A stretch of DNA of 33,419 nucleotides from Zoogloea sp. Its GTDB lineage: Bacteria; Pseudomonadota; Gammaproteobacteria; Burkholderiales; Rhodocyclaceae. Positions 1-9,271 of the stretch are shown here, in pieces (within the stretch, counting starts at the first letter, position 1; each line of letters begins with the position of its first letter). The notes beneath the pieces were generated by a model, which saw only the letters and a program-made list of their open reading frames with translations, was not told where the DNA came from and did not search any database. Position numbers and translations under genes: made by a program. The stretch covers positions 1 through 33,419 of the forward strand of contig JAKLLO010000036.1 of the NCBI GenBank assembly GCA_023150095.1, given 5' to 3'.

Positions 1-2181
<2,181 letters not shown>

Positions 2182-2210
2182 GCGATCGACCAGAGTCCGG
2201 GGATTCGACC

Positions 2211-2792
2211 ATGAGCACGGATACGTCGTACTACGTGTATGCCTTGAAAGACCCCCGGCAGTCGCCGGCCCTGCCGTTCTACATCGGCAAGGGCACCGGC
2301 ACGCGCGCCCACGACCATCTGGTCAATCCCGACGATTCGCTCAAGGGCCAGCGGATCAAGGAGATCGAAGCCGCGGGGGTCAAAGTGCTGGTCGTCCGGC
2401 TCGTGGATGCGTTGACCGAGGCGCAGGCGCTCAAGATCGAGGCTGAGCTCATTGCCGCGTTCGGAACGCTTGAAACCGGCGGGCTGCTCACCAATGCCGT
2501 CATGCCAACCGGGCTTGCCCGCAAGAGCCGGCCGGCCGTGGTGGTGCCCGCGGGTGTCCGGGAGAAGGCCCAGATCGGCCTGGCGCTACTCAAGGATGCG
2601 GTGCTCGAACTGGCCAAGGCCAACCCGCAGGGCATCTCCAACTCCGACGCCGCCAGCCTGCTGGGTTTGCGCAGCGACTATGGCGGCGGCTCGAAGGATT
2701 ACCTCTCGTACAGCGTGATCGGACTGCTGATGCGCGACGGCAAGCTCGCGCGCACGCAAACGGGTCGCAAGCACATAGCGAAAGTCGATTGA
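2211..2792 (+). CDS. GIY-YIG domain protein, LEM-3-like
   Basis: A 193-residue protein. The N-terminal half opens with YYVYALKDPR and PFYIGKGTGTRAHDHL. This is the GIY-YIG core in its LEM-3/ANKLE1-like form, where the second triad reads YIG followed by KGxGxR. Acidic and helical segments continue to about residue 95. The C-terminal half (about 110-193) resembles a helix-turn-helix or winged-helix fold (ISNSDAASLLGL, then LSYSVIGLLMRDGKL) and may bind DNA. It starts at the ATG 29 bases after metH; upstream spacing gives no strong ribosome site. Members of the superfamily cut DNA, but the bacterial LEM-3-like group is little characterised, so nuclease activity is inferred. Confidence 0.75.
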   Translation: MSTDTSYYVYALKDPRQSPALPFYIGKGTGTRAHDHLVNPDDSLKGQRIKEIEAAGVKVLVVRLVDALTEAQALKIEAELIAAFGTLETGGLLTNAVMPTGLARKSRPAVVVPAGVREKAQIGLALLKDAVLELAKANPQGISNSDAASLLGLRSDYGGGSKDYLSYSVIGLLMRDGKLARTQTGRKHIAKVD

Positions 2793-2828
2793 GTGGGTTT
2801 TCCACCTCTGCGCTGATCGCCGCTGTAT

Positions 2829-2858
2829 TTGATCGTCGTAAATAACATCGGGTATGAT
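2829..2858 (+). promoter_or_regulatory. Candidate sigma-70 promoter for the small exported protein
   Basis: TTGATC (2829-2834) and TATGAT (2853-2858) are separated by 18 bases in a locally AT-rich stretch. Transcription would begin near 2865, after the first possible ATG (2854) and before the second (2893), which favours the later start for the gene. Read by eye only. Confidence 0.4.
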
Positions 2859-2892
2859 GAATGGCTTAATTCATTGCTGGTTTTATTTATAT

Positions 2893-3354
2893 ATGTTTTG
2901 CTTGCGTAACTTGCTGGTTGTTCTGGTTGCCAGCCTGATTTCGGTTGTCGCGCTGGCTGATCCGCTGTCTCAAACCAAGCACCAGCGGATCATGGGGCTA
3001 GCAGCCGAGCAGGGTCAGAACTCGGTGACTGTGGTCAGCATTGAGGAGGCCAATAATGCGCTCGCCACGATGCTGATGGTCGGCGCCCTCAATTCCGGCG
3101 TTCCCTCAGGGAATTCCGGTGTCGTGCGGCAGTTTTTTGAGGGCAAATTTAACGTGAAGGTCTTGGGGGTTGTCGGCGACGATGACGCCCTGACTGCAGC
3201 AACAGTTGCCCGGGCGTTGGAGGACGTCAAGGGTAAGGCTGTGTCCGACGTGTCTTTGCTCGTGGTGCTGGACGATGAGGCGCAGCGCAGTCGTCTTGCA
3301 GACCTGGCTGCAGCCGCAGGCGTTCGACTCGTGCTCGCGCCGCTGCAGCGTTAG
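2893..3354 (+). CDS. Small exported protein of unknown function
   Basis: From the ATG at 2893 this is a 153-residue protein with a textbook signal peptide: MFCLRNLL, a hydrophobic run, then a likely cleavage after VVALA. An in-frame ATG at 2854 would add 13 residues, but it lies on a candidate -10 element. The mature part has no motif I recognise. It looks like an alpha/beta fold with a Gly/Ser-rich loop (SGVPSGNSG) and a C-terminal hydrophobic strand. The first 100 bases are far richer in A+T than the neighbouring genes, and third positions are less GC-biased, which may mean acquisition by transfer. It converges on norQ with only 21 bases between. Confidence 0.7.
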   Translation: MFCLRNLLVVLVASLISVVALADPLSQTKHQRIMGLAAEQGQNSVTVVSIEEANNALATMLMVGALNSGVPSGNSGVVRQFFEGKFNVKVLGVVGDDDALTAATVARALEDVKGKAVSDVSLLVVLDDEAQRSRLADLAAAAGVRLVLAPLQR

Positions 3355-3375
3355 TGCTCGCGATGCCGCCTGCCT

Positions 3376-4173
3376 TTACCGCCCGAACGTCGCCCGCACC
3401 ACTTCCAGCAGCGCGTCGGCCACGTCGGCGTCGTCGGTGAGGCTTTCCACCAGTGCTGAGCGGCAGGCTTCGATGGGGTCGAGGCCGACCTTCACCAGCT
3501 TGGCCGCGTACACCAGCAGACGGGTGGACACCACTTCTTCCAGATCCACGTCCTTCAGGCTGCGCAGGCGGGCGGCGATGGAGACGAGCTGCTTGGCCAG
3601 CATCGGGTCGCAGGCGGCTTCGCCCAGCAGGATGGATTCTTCCCGCGCCGCGCTGGGAAACTCGAAGCGCAGGCTGATGAAACGCTGGCGGGTGGACGGC
3701 TTGAGGCCCTTCAGGAAGTTCTGGTAGCCCGGGTTGTAGGACATCACCAGCATGAAGTTGTCGGGCGCGTGGAGGAGTTCGCCGGTGCGCTCGATGGGCA
3801 GCACGCGGCGGTCGTCGGCCAGCGGGTGGATCACCACCGTGGTGTCGCGGCGGGCTTCGACCACTTCGTCCAGATAGCAGATGCCGCCTTCGCGCACCGC
3901 GCGGGTCAGCGGGCCGTCGCACCACACCGTCTGGCCGTCGCCCAGCAGGTGGCGGCCGACCAGATCGGCGGCGGTGAGGTCGTCGTGGCAGGCCACGGTG
4001 TACAGCGGCAGCCCAAGCCGCGCCGCCATGTGGGCGACGAAGCGGGTCTTGCCCACGCCGGTGGGGCCCTTGATGATCAGGGGCAGGCGGTTTTTCCAGG
4101 CCTGCTCGAAGACTTCCACTTCGTTGCCGGCGGCTTCGTAGAACGGGATGTTGGTGGTCATCGGGGCATTCAT
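3376..4173 (-). CDS. norQ: NorQ/CbbQ-family MoxR-type AAA ATPase
   Basis: A 265-residue AAA+ chaperone of the CbbQ/NirQ/NorQ/GpvN family. With NorD-type VWA partners, such proteins activate or insert metal centres, in this case probably nitric oxide reductase. Visible motifs are Walker A GPTGVGKT (residues 36-43), Walker B ICYLDE (98-103), and the family-typical stretches PLYTVACHDDLTAADLVGRH and VMSYNPGYQNFLKGLKPSTR. The start at 4173 is chosen because it overlaps the norF stop as ATGA; a second ATG lies 12 bases on. The norE-norF context separates it from RuBisCO-linked cbbQ. No norD follows; the next gene is convergent and unrelated. Confidence 0.88.
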   Translation of the reverse strand: MNAPMTTNIPFYEAAGNEVEVFEQAWKNRLPLIIKGPTGVGKTRFVAHMAARLGLPLYTVACHDDLTAADLVGRHLLGDGQTVWCDGPLTRAVREGGICYLDEVVEARRDTTVVIHPLADDRRVLPIERTGELLHAPDNFMLVMSYNPGYQNFLKGLKPSTRQRFISLRFEFPSAAREESILLGEAACDPMLAKQLVSIAARLRSLKDVDLEEVVSTRLLVYAAKLVKVGLDPIEACRSALVESLTDDADVADALLEVVRATFGR

Positions 4174-4430
4174 GGGATGGCGATCCAGTAGGCGACGGCG
4201 ATCAGCGTCGAGACGAGCAGCAGCCAGCCGAGCAGCAGGCCGCGCCAGAAGAATTTGACCCCACGCAGGCCCATGAAGTCGAGCACCACGAGGCGGCCCT
4301 TGATGAAGCTGATGGTGAGCAGCGCGGCCATCGCGGCCGTTCCGGCGGCGCCGCGCTCGCCGATCTCGAAGGTGGCGATGGTGGCGGCGAGCAGCACGAC
4401 CAGCGCGATGTTGAGGTGTCGGGTGTTCAT
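4170..4430 (-). CDS. norF: NorF-like small membrane protein (cytochrome oxidase subunit IV-type)
   Basis: An 86-residue inner-membrane protein with two to three hydrophobic segments: ALVVLLAATIATF, then the middle segment ending in a FIKGRLVVLDFMGLRG loop, then LLLGWLLLVSTLIAVAYW. Size, topology and position directly after a subunit-III-like gene match NorF, an accessory to nitric oxide reductase in denitrifiers. The ribosome site AGGG lies about six bases before the ATG and overlaps the end of norE. Its stop overlaps the norQ start (ATGA), so norE-norF-norQ should be one translationally coupled transcript. Homology is weak at this length, and the name rests largely on context. Confidence 0.75.
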   Translation of the reverse strand: MNTRHLNIALVVLLAATIATFEIGERGAAGTAAMAALLTISFIKGRLVVLDFMGLRGVKFFWRGLLLGWLLLVSTLIAVAYWIAIP

Positions 4431-4439
4431 CGTGATCCC

Positions 4440-5033
4440 TCAGCGCATCACATAAACCAGCGGGAACAGCACGATCCACACCAGATCGACCATGTGCCAG
4501 TAGGCCGCGCCGGATTCGATGCCGTTCATGTTGTCCGGGCCGTAGTCGCTCTGGCGGGTCTTCCACCACAGGGCGGTGAGGATCACCAGCCCGAGGATGA
4601 CATGCATGAAGTGGAAGAAGGTGAGCGACAGGTAGAACATGTAGAAGGTGTTGGTGGACAGGTTGATGCCGGCGCCAAATTTCGCCGCGTACTCGAAGCC
4701 CTTCACCACCAGGAAGCCGCCGCCGCAGGCGATGCCGGCGACGAGCCAGCGGGCGCCGGTCTGCGAGCGGGCCCGCCCGACCGCCTCGACCGCGCGGGCC
4801 ACGCACCAGCTGCCGGTGATCAGCAGCACCGTGTTCACCGCGCCGGCCTGGCGGTCGAGCGTCTCCTGCATGGTGTTGAAGAGCTCGACATTGTGGGCGC
4901 GCCCGAAGGCGTAGGCGGCAAAGAAGACGCCAAAGGCGAGCAGCTCGGCCAGGATGAAGAACCAGATCGCCAGGTCACCGGGCGGTGCGCTGGCCGGGTG
5001 GCTGGAATGCTGGGTGGGAGCGGTGGTGTCCAT
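4440..5033 (-). CDS. norE: NorE-like cytochrome c oxidase subunit III family protein
   Basis: A 197-residue membrane protein of the heme-copper oxidase subunit III family with about five transmembrane helices. Typical segments are WFFILAELLAFGVFFAAYAF, NTVLLITGSW, the helix with FYMFYLSLTFFHFMHVILGL, and the C-terminal YWHMVDLVWIVLFPLVYVM. In denitrifiers NorE supports nitric oxide reductase activity but is not part of the NorCB core. The plain ATG at 5033 is the only sensible start: no other Met, GTG or TTG follows before the first helix. The upstream region carries an FNR/DNR-type box at a spacing that would make the mRNA almost leaderless. An ordinary subunit III is unlikely given the partners and length. 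Confidence 0.85.
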   Translation of the reverse strand: MDTTAPTQHSSHPASAPPGDLAIWFFILAELLAFGVFFAAYAFGRAHNVELFNTMQETLDRQAGAVNTVLLITGSWCVARAVEAVGRARSQTGARWLVAGIACGGGFLVVKGFEYAAKFGAGINLSTNTFYMFYLSLTFFHFMHVILGLVILTALWWKTRQSDYGPDNMNGIESGAAYWHMVDLVWIVLFPLVYVMR

Positions 5034-5040
5034 TCCCCCG

Positions 5041-5082
5041 AGTATCGGCGGGCCGCCGATGGCAAACCTTGATCTGAACCAA
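5041..5082 (-). promoter_or_regulatory. FNR/DNR-type box plus -10 element upstream of norE
   Basis: TTGATCTGAACCAA at 5069-5082 matches the FNR/DNR consensus TTGAT-N4-ATCAA with one mismatch. On the minus strand a -10-like GATACT occupies 5046-5041. Exactly 22 bases separate box and hexamer, the geometry of a class II activated promoter (box centred at -41.5). The start point would then be about 5034, one base before the norE ATG. This suggests induction by low oxygen and/or nitric oxide. Confidence 0.6.
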
Positions 5083-5182
5083 GTGTCAGCCCTTGTGGCA
5101 GGCCCGCCGCGCGTATTCAGATTGGCGAAAGACTTTCGGGATATTATTACTTTAGATATAAAAAAACGGGCGGGGGAGGGGT

Positions 5183-6121
5183 ATGCGGATTCTGGTGGTG
5201 GATGATTCCCGGACCATCACGGCGGTGTTCGGCGCGCGGCTCGTCGAGATCGGCCACGAGGTCGTCATCGCCGAGAACGGGCAGATCGCCGTCGAGCGTT
5301 TTCAGGTGTCGGCGCCGGATCTGGTGCTAATGGACATCGAGATGCCGGTGATGAACGGCTTCGAGGCCGCCAAGCAGATCCGCGCCGTCGAGGCTACCCA
5401 GGAATGGGCATGGACGCCAATCATCTTCCTCACCGCCTCCGACACCCCGGAGCACCTGATCACCGCCATCGAGGCCGGCGGTGACGACTTCATCCCCAAG
5501 TCGGCGCCCGAGGGCGTGGTGCAGGCCAAGATGAAGGCCATGGCGCGCATCGCCAGCCTGCGCGCCGAACTCTCCCTCGCCAACCGCAAGCTCGCCGCCC
5601 AGGCCAGCCAGGACGGGCTGACCGGCCTCGTCAACCGCCGCTACATGGATCTGCGCCTCGACCAGCAGTGGAGCGAGGCGATCCGCTGCGGGGCGCCCTT
5701 CGGGCTGCTGATGATGGACGTGGACCACTTCAAGCAGTTCAACGACCACTACGGCCACCTGGCCGGCGACGACTGCCTGCGCGCGATCGCCGCGACGCTG
5801 CTGAAGATGGTCGAGGAGGTCAACGCCCGCCGCATGGCCCGCGATGCCTTCGTGGCCCGCTACGGGGGCGAGGAGTTCGCGATGATGCTGCCCCGCTGCG
5901 CTGGCGAGGCCGTCGCCGAGATCGCCCGCGCCACCGTCGATGCGGTGCGCCGGCAGGGGATTCCCCACGCCCGCAACGCGGAGTGGGGGGTGATCACGCT
6001 GTCGGTGGGCGGCGCTCACATGAGCCGCGCCGAAGGCGCCCTGTCGCCGCTGTTCCGGCGTGCCGACGCAAACCTCTACGGCGCCAAGAAGAATGGTCGC
6101 AACCGGGTCGAGGTGGGTTGA
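5183..6121 (+). CDS. Response regulator with GGDEF diguanylate cyclase output (PleD/WspR-like)
   Basis: A 312-residue cytoplasmic protein that would make c-di-GMP from two GTP on phosphorylation. The receiver domain (1-120) has the acidic pair D7-D8, acceptor D51 in LMDIEMP, T84 and K106, so it looks phosphorylatable. A short helical linker (125-142) leads into the GGDEF domain, with DGLTGLVNRR, MMDVDHFKQFND and the active-site motif GGEEF at 228-232. The usual RxxD inhibitory site before GGEEF is absent; the segment reads ARRMARDAFVARY. A strong ribosome site (GGGGGAGGGG) precedes the ATG. It is divergent from norE and no histidine kinase is adjacent. Confidence 0.93.
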   Translation: MRILVVDDSRTITAVFGARLVEIGHEVVIAENGQIAVERFQVSAPDLVLMDIEMPVMNGFEAAKQIRAVEATQEWAWTPIIFLTASDTPEHLITAIEAGGDDFIPKSAPEGVVQAKMKAMARIASLRAELSLANRKLAAQASQDGLTGLVNRRYMDLRLDQQWSEAIRCGAPFGLLMMDVDHFKQFNDHYGHLAGDDCLRAIAATLLKMVEEVNARRMARDAFVARYGGEEFAMMLPRCAGEAVAEIARATVDAVRRQGIPHARNAEWGVITLSVGGAHMSRAEGALSPLFRRADANLYGAKKNGRNRVEVG

Positions 6122-6127
6122 GCTTGC

Positions 6128-6622
6128 TCAGTAGATGAGGGGGATCAGCTTGCGGACGCGCCGCTGGTAATCGGCATAGGCCGGAAAGCGCTCCATCAGC
6201 CAGACCTCCTCACGCCGCGACTTGATGTCGAAGAACACCAGCAGCAGCACGGCCCACAGCAGGGTGAGCCAGCCCTGGGCGATCAGCGCCCAGCCGAAGG
6301 CCGCCAGGATCAGCCCGCTGTAGATCGGGTGGCGGACCCAGCCGTAGGGGCCGGTCTCCACCAGCCGGCAGTCATCCCGTGGATGGGGCAGGGGCGTGAG
6401 GTTGCGGCCCAGGCGCAGCACGGCCGCAGCGCAGATCGTGACGCCCAGCGCAAGCAGCATCGCGCCGATGGCGAGGCCAGGAAACGCCATAATCCGCGGC
6501 CAGGCCGGCAGGCCCGGAAGCGACGCTGGCCCGAAGGCGATCAGCGTAAAGATGCCGCCCTGGGCGACGACATACCATTCGCCGCGGGGGCCTTTCCACC
6601 AGGGCGCGCCGGGCTTCTTCAT
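6128..6622 (-). CDS. Isoprenylcysteine carboxyl methyltransferase-like membrane methyltransferase
   Basis: A 164-residue integral membrane protein of the ICMT/PEMT-type family. Hydrophobic segments lie at about 18-35, 42-70 and 105-130. The conserved C-terminal signature is GPYGWVRHPIYSGLILAAFGWAL, followed by a charged FFDIKSRREEVWLMERFPAYADYQRRV tail. In this family that region binds S-adenosylmethionine. The bacterial substrates are mostly unknown and may be lipids, small molecules or quinone-like compounds. It ends 6 bases after the convergent diguanylate cyclase gene. The following 195-base gap (6623-6817) shows no gene. Confidence 0.8.
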   Translation of the reverse strand: MKKPGAPWWKGPRGEWYVVAQGGIFTLIAFGPASLPGLPAWPRIMAFPGLAIGAMLLALGVTICAAAVLRLGRNLTPLPHPRDDCRLVETGPYGWVRHPIYSGLILAAFGWALIAQGWLTLLWAVLLLVFFDIKSRREEVWLMERFPAYADYQRRVRKLIPLIY

Positions 6623-6817
6623 GGCTGGCGCCCGGAGCGTGCGCCGGCTATCCGATCCGCCGGTTGGCGAATGCCTTCTGCCGTGGCCCGTTCGCCGGCC
6701 CTCTGCGTGCTTGCCACCACGTGCGATCCCCGTTCGACGGCCGGGATGCCGTCGCCAGCCGCCATTCTAGGCTTCCTGGCGGCGGGGCGGGCGGATACCG
6801 CCGGCCCGCGGGGCGTT

Positions 6818-7132
6818 TCAGCCCACCACGAAGCCCGGCACGTCGATGCGCACCGCAGGGCGGTCGAGCACCACCGCGACGCTGCTGGCGAAGCTCCGCG
6901 CCCATTCGCCGCCCTGGGCAAAGCGCTGCTCGCCGCCGTACTTGGCGACGTTGAGGATCACGTCGAGCATCAGCACCTTGCCCACCGGGTTGCTCGGCGT
7001 GCATTCGAGCTCGTCGAACTCATCGTGGAGCCAGTCCTGGGCGCTGGCCTTGGTGAGATTGGCCACGTCGGCGGCGTGCACATGAAATTCGTATTCCCGG
7101 TCTGCCCGGAACACGACGGTGACGGTGTACAT
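6818..7132 (-). CDS. Small cytoplasmic protein of unknown function
   Basis: A 104-residue soluble protein starting at an ATG with a clear ribosome site (GAGGAG, about seven bases upstream). An open frame continues further upstream but lacks such a site. I do not recognise the family. The N-terminal half (MYTVTVVFRADREYEFHVHAADVANLTKA) looks like two beta strands and a helix. The C-terminal half alternates strands and ends in SSVAVVLDRPAVRIDVPGFVVG, suggesting a small alpha/beta fold. There are no Cys pairs, signal or membrane segment. It is divergent from the AmpG-type permease, with 128 bases between. Confidence 0.65.
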   Translation of the reverse strand: MYTVTVVFRADREYEFHVHAADVANLTKASAQDWLHDEFDELECTPSNPVGKVLMLDVILNVAKYGGEQRFAQGGEWARSFASSVAVVLDRPAVRIDVPGFVVG

Positions 7133-7260
7133 TCGGGTCTCCTCGTTATTTTTCCACCCTGATTGACGCATTTTTCGGTGGGCCGGCGGCAAGATCAAGT
7201 AACCGATTGTTATCATCCCCGCCTGGCCTGCACCCTCCCTTCCGCTTCCCTGTTCCGCCC

Positions 7261-8523
7261 ATGACCGAATCCCCCTGGCGTGCCCTCGCCAACCGCCGCA
7301 TGCTGATCTGCGTGCTCACCGGTTTCTCGTCGGGCCTGCCGCTGTACCTGCTGCTCAACCTGGTTCCGGCGTGGCTGAAGACCGAGGGGCTATCACTCAA
7401 GGCGATCGGTGCGTTCGCACTCATCCAGTTTCCGTATACCTGGAAGTTCGTCTGGTCGCCCTTTCTGGATCGCTTCGCGCTGCCCCTGCTGGGCCGGCGG
7501 CGGGGCTGGATGGCGCTCACGATGCTGCTCCTGCTGGCGGCGGTGGCGTGGCTCGGCACTCTGTCGCCCACCCATGAGCTCGGGCTGGTGATCGGCCTCA
7601 CCGCGCTGATCGCCTTCCTGTCGGCCACCCTTGACATCGTCCTCGATGCCTACCGGCGCGAGCTGCTGCCCGAGATCGAGCTGGGCATCGGCAACGCGAT
7701 CCACGTGAATGCCTACAAGCTCGCCGGGCTGGTGCCGGGCAGCCTGTCGCTGGTGCTGGCCGATCACCTGCCGTGGTCGCAGGTGTTCCTGATCACCGCG
7801 CTGTTCATGGCGCCGGGGCTGGTGATGACGCTGTTGGTGAAGGAGCCCGCCGCCGCCCGGGGCGCCCCGCGCACCCTGCGCGATGCGGTGGTCGAGCCCT
7901 TCCGCGAGTTCTTCGGCCGCCACGGCGTGCGTTCGGCGCTGGTGGTGCTGGGCTTCATCTTTCTCTACAAGCTGGGCGATTCGCTGTGCACCGCGCTGGC
8001 CACGCCCTTCTACCTGGACATGGGTTTCTCGAAGACCGAGATCGGCCTCGTCGCCAAGAACGCCGGCCTGTGGCCCAGCGTGATCGGCGGCATCCTGGGC
8101 GGGCTGTGGATGGTCAAGCTGGGCATCAACCGCGCCCTGTGGGTGTTCGGCGTGGTGCAGTGGCTGGCGATCTTCGGCTTTGCGTGGCTGGCCTGGCTCG
8201 GCCCGGCCGAGGCCGACGCCGGCCGCCTCGGCGTGCTGGCCGCGGTGATCGGGCTGGAGGCGCTGGGCGTGGGCCTCGGCACCACGGCCTTCGTGGCCTA
8301 CATGGCGCGCACCACCCATCCGGCCTACACGGCCACCCAGCTGGCGCTATTCACCAGCCTGATGGCGGTGCCGCGCACCTTCATCAACGCCTCGGCGGGC
8401 TGGCTGGTGGAATACTTCGGCTGGTTCGATTTTTTCCTGCTGTGCGGCGTGCTGGCGGTGCCTGGCATGCTGCTGCTGTTCAAGGTGGCGCCGTGGCGCG
8501 AGACGCCCGCGGCCGTCGCCTGA
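7261..8523 (+). CDS. ampG: AmpG-type MFS permease (muropeptide transporter family)
   Basis: A 420-residue, roughly 12-helix major-facilitator protein of the AmpG family, which imports anhydro-muropeptides into the cytoplasm for cell-wall recycling. The N-terminal signature is clear: GFSSGLPLYLLLNLVPAWL, LIQFPYTWKFVWSPFLDRF and the loop LLGRRRGWM. Later segments include GLGTTAFVAYMARTTHP and LFTSLMAVPRTFINASAGWL. The ATG at 7261 matches the family start; no good ribosome site is visible. The SMUG1-type gene follows after 19 bases, so the two are probably co-transcribed, although the functions are unrelated. Family assignment is strong; muropeptide as the substrate is inferred. Confidence 0.88.
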   Translation: MTESPWRALANRRMLICVLTGFSSGLPLYLLLNLVPAWLKTEGLSLKAIGAFALIQFPYTWKFVWSPFLDRFALPLLGRRRGWMALTMLLLLAAVAWLGTLSPTHELGLVIGLTALIAFLSATLDIVLDAYRRELLPEIELGIGNAIHVNAYKLAGLVPGSLSLVLADHLPWSQVFLITALFMAPGLVMTLLVKEPAAARGAPRTLRDAVVEPFREFFGRHGVRSALVVLGFIFLYKLGDSLCTALATPFYLDMGFSKTEIGLVAKNAGLWPSVIGGILGGLWMVKLGINRALWVFGVVQWLAIFGFAWLAWLGPAEADAGRLGVLAAVIGLEALGVGLGTTAFVAYMARTTHPAYTATQLALFTSLMAVPRTFINASAGWLVEYFGWFDFFLLCGVLAVPGMLLLFKVAPWRETPAAVA

Positions 8524-8542
8524 CCTTTCTGCGATTCCCATC

Positions 8543-9253
8543 ATGACGCCCCTCGAATCCGCCGCCCGAACCCTGTGCGACACCCTAGCCCCGATGTGCT
8601 TCGCCGCGCCGGTCAGCCATGTGTACAACCCCCTCGACTACGCCTGGGCGCCGGGCGCGCTGTACCTGCAGCGCTTTGGTCAGGGCAAGAAGAAGGTGAT
8701 CTTCGTGGGCATGAACCCCGGCCCCTTCGGCATGGTGCAGACCGGCGTGCCCTTCGGCGAGATCGCCGCGGTGCGCGACTGGATGGGCATCGAGGCGGCC
8801 GTGAGCAAACCTGCGGTCGAGAACCCCAAGCGGCCCATCGAGGGTTTCGCCTGCCCGCGCTCCGAGGTGAGCGGGCGGCGCCTGTGGGGGCTGTTTGCCG
8901 AGCGCTTCGGCAGTGCCGAGGCCTTCTTTGCCGATCACTTCGTGGCCAACTACTGCCCGCTGGCCTTCTTCGACAACGGCCGCAACGTGACGCCCGACAA
9001 GCTGCCGGCCGCCGAACAGGGCCCGCTGCTGGCGGCCTGCGACGCGCACCTGCGCCGCGTGGCCGAGGCGCTTGAGCCCGACTGGGTGATCGGTGTGGGC
9101 GCCTGGGCCGAACAGCGCGCCCGCGAAGCGCTGGGCGGGGTGCCGCTGAAGTTTGGCCGCGTGCTCCACCCCAGCCCCGCCAGCCCGGCGGCCAACCGCG
9201 GCTGGAGCGAGGCGGCGACGAAGCAGCTGGTGGCGCTGGGCATCTGGGATTGA
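8543..9253 (+). CDS. SMUG1-type uracil-DNA glycosylase
   Basis: A 236-residue uracil-DNA glycosylase of the SMUG1 family (family 3), which removes uracil and oxidised pyrimidines from DNA. Two hallmarks are present. One is motif 1, VGMNPGPFGMVQTGVPFGE, with the catalytic-region Asn. The other is motif 2, HPSPASPAANRGW, the His loop that wedges into DNA. Between them NYCPLAFFDNGRNVTPDKL also fits the family. SMUG1 is best known from animals but occurs in a scattered set of bacteria. The gene probably shares a transcript with the upstream permease. The 42-bp repeat array begins 18 bases after its stop codon. Confidence 0.92.
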   Translation: MTPLESAARTLCDTLAPMCFAAPVSHVYNPLDYAWAPGALYLQRFGQGKKKVIFVGMNPGPFGMVQTGVPFGEIAAVRDWMGIEAAVSKPAVENPKRPIEGFACPRSEVSGRRLWGLFAERFGSAEAFFADHFVANYCPLAFFDNGRNVTPDKLPAAEQGPLLAACDAHLRRVAEALEPDWVIGVGAWAEQRAREALGGVPLKFGRVLHPSPASPAANRGWSEAATKQLVALGIWD

Positions 9254-9271
9254 TCGTCCAGGCGGGCGATT

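Noticed and set aside
3376-4173. cbbQ (RuBisCO activase partner)
   Set aside because: Same family, but no RuBisCO gene is near and the norE-norF operon context points to nitric oxide reductase.
6623-6817. Small gene in the gap between the ICMT-like gene and the small unknown gene
   Set aside because: Open frames exist, but none has a ribosome site or coding character; nothing else is visible in this 195-base stretch.
7133-7260. Clear divergent promoter pair upstream of ampG
   Set aside because: TATCAT-like and TTGACG-like hexamers occur but at wrong spacing; I could not assign a convincing pair.
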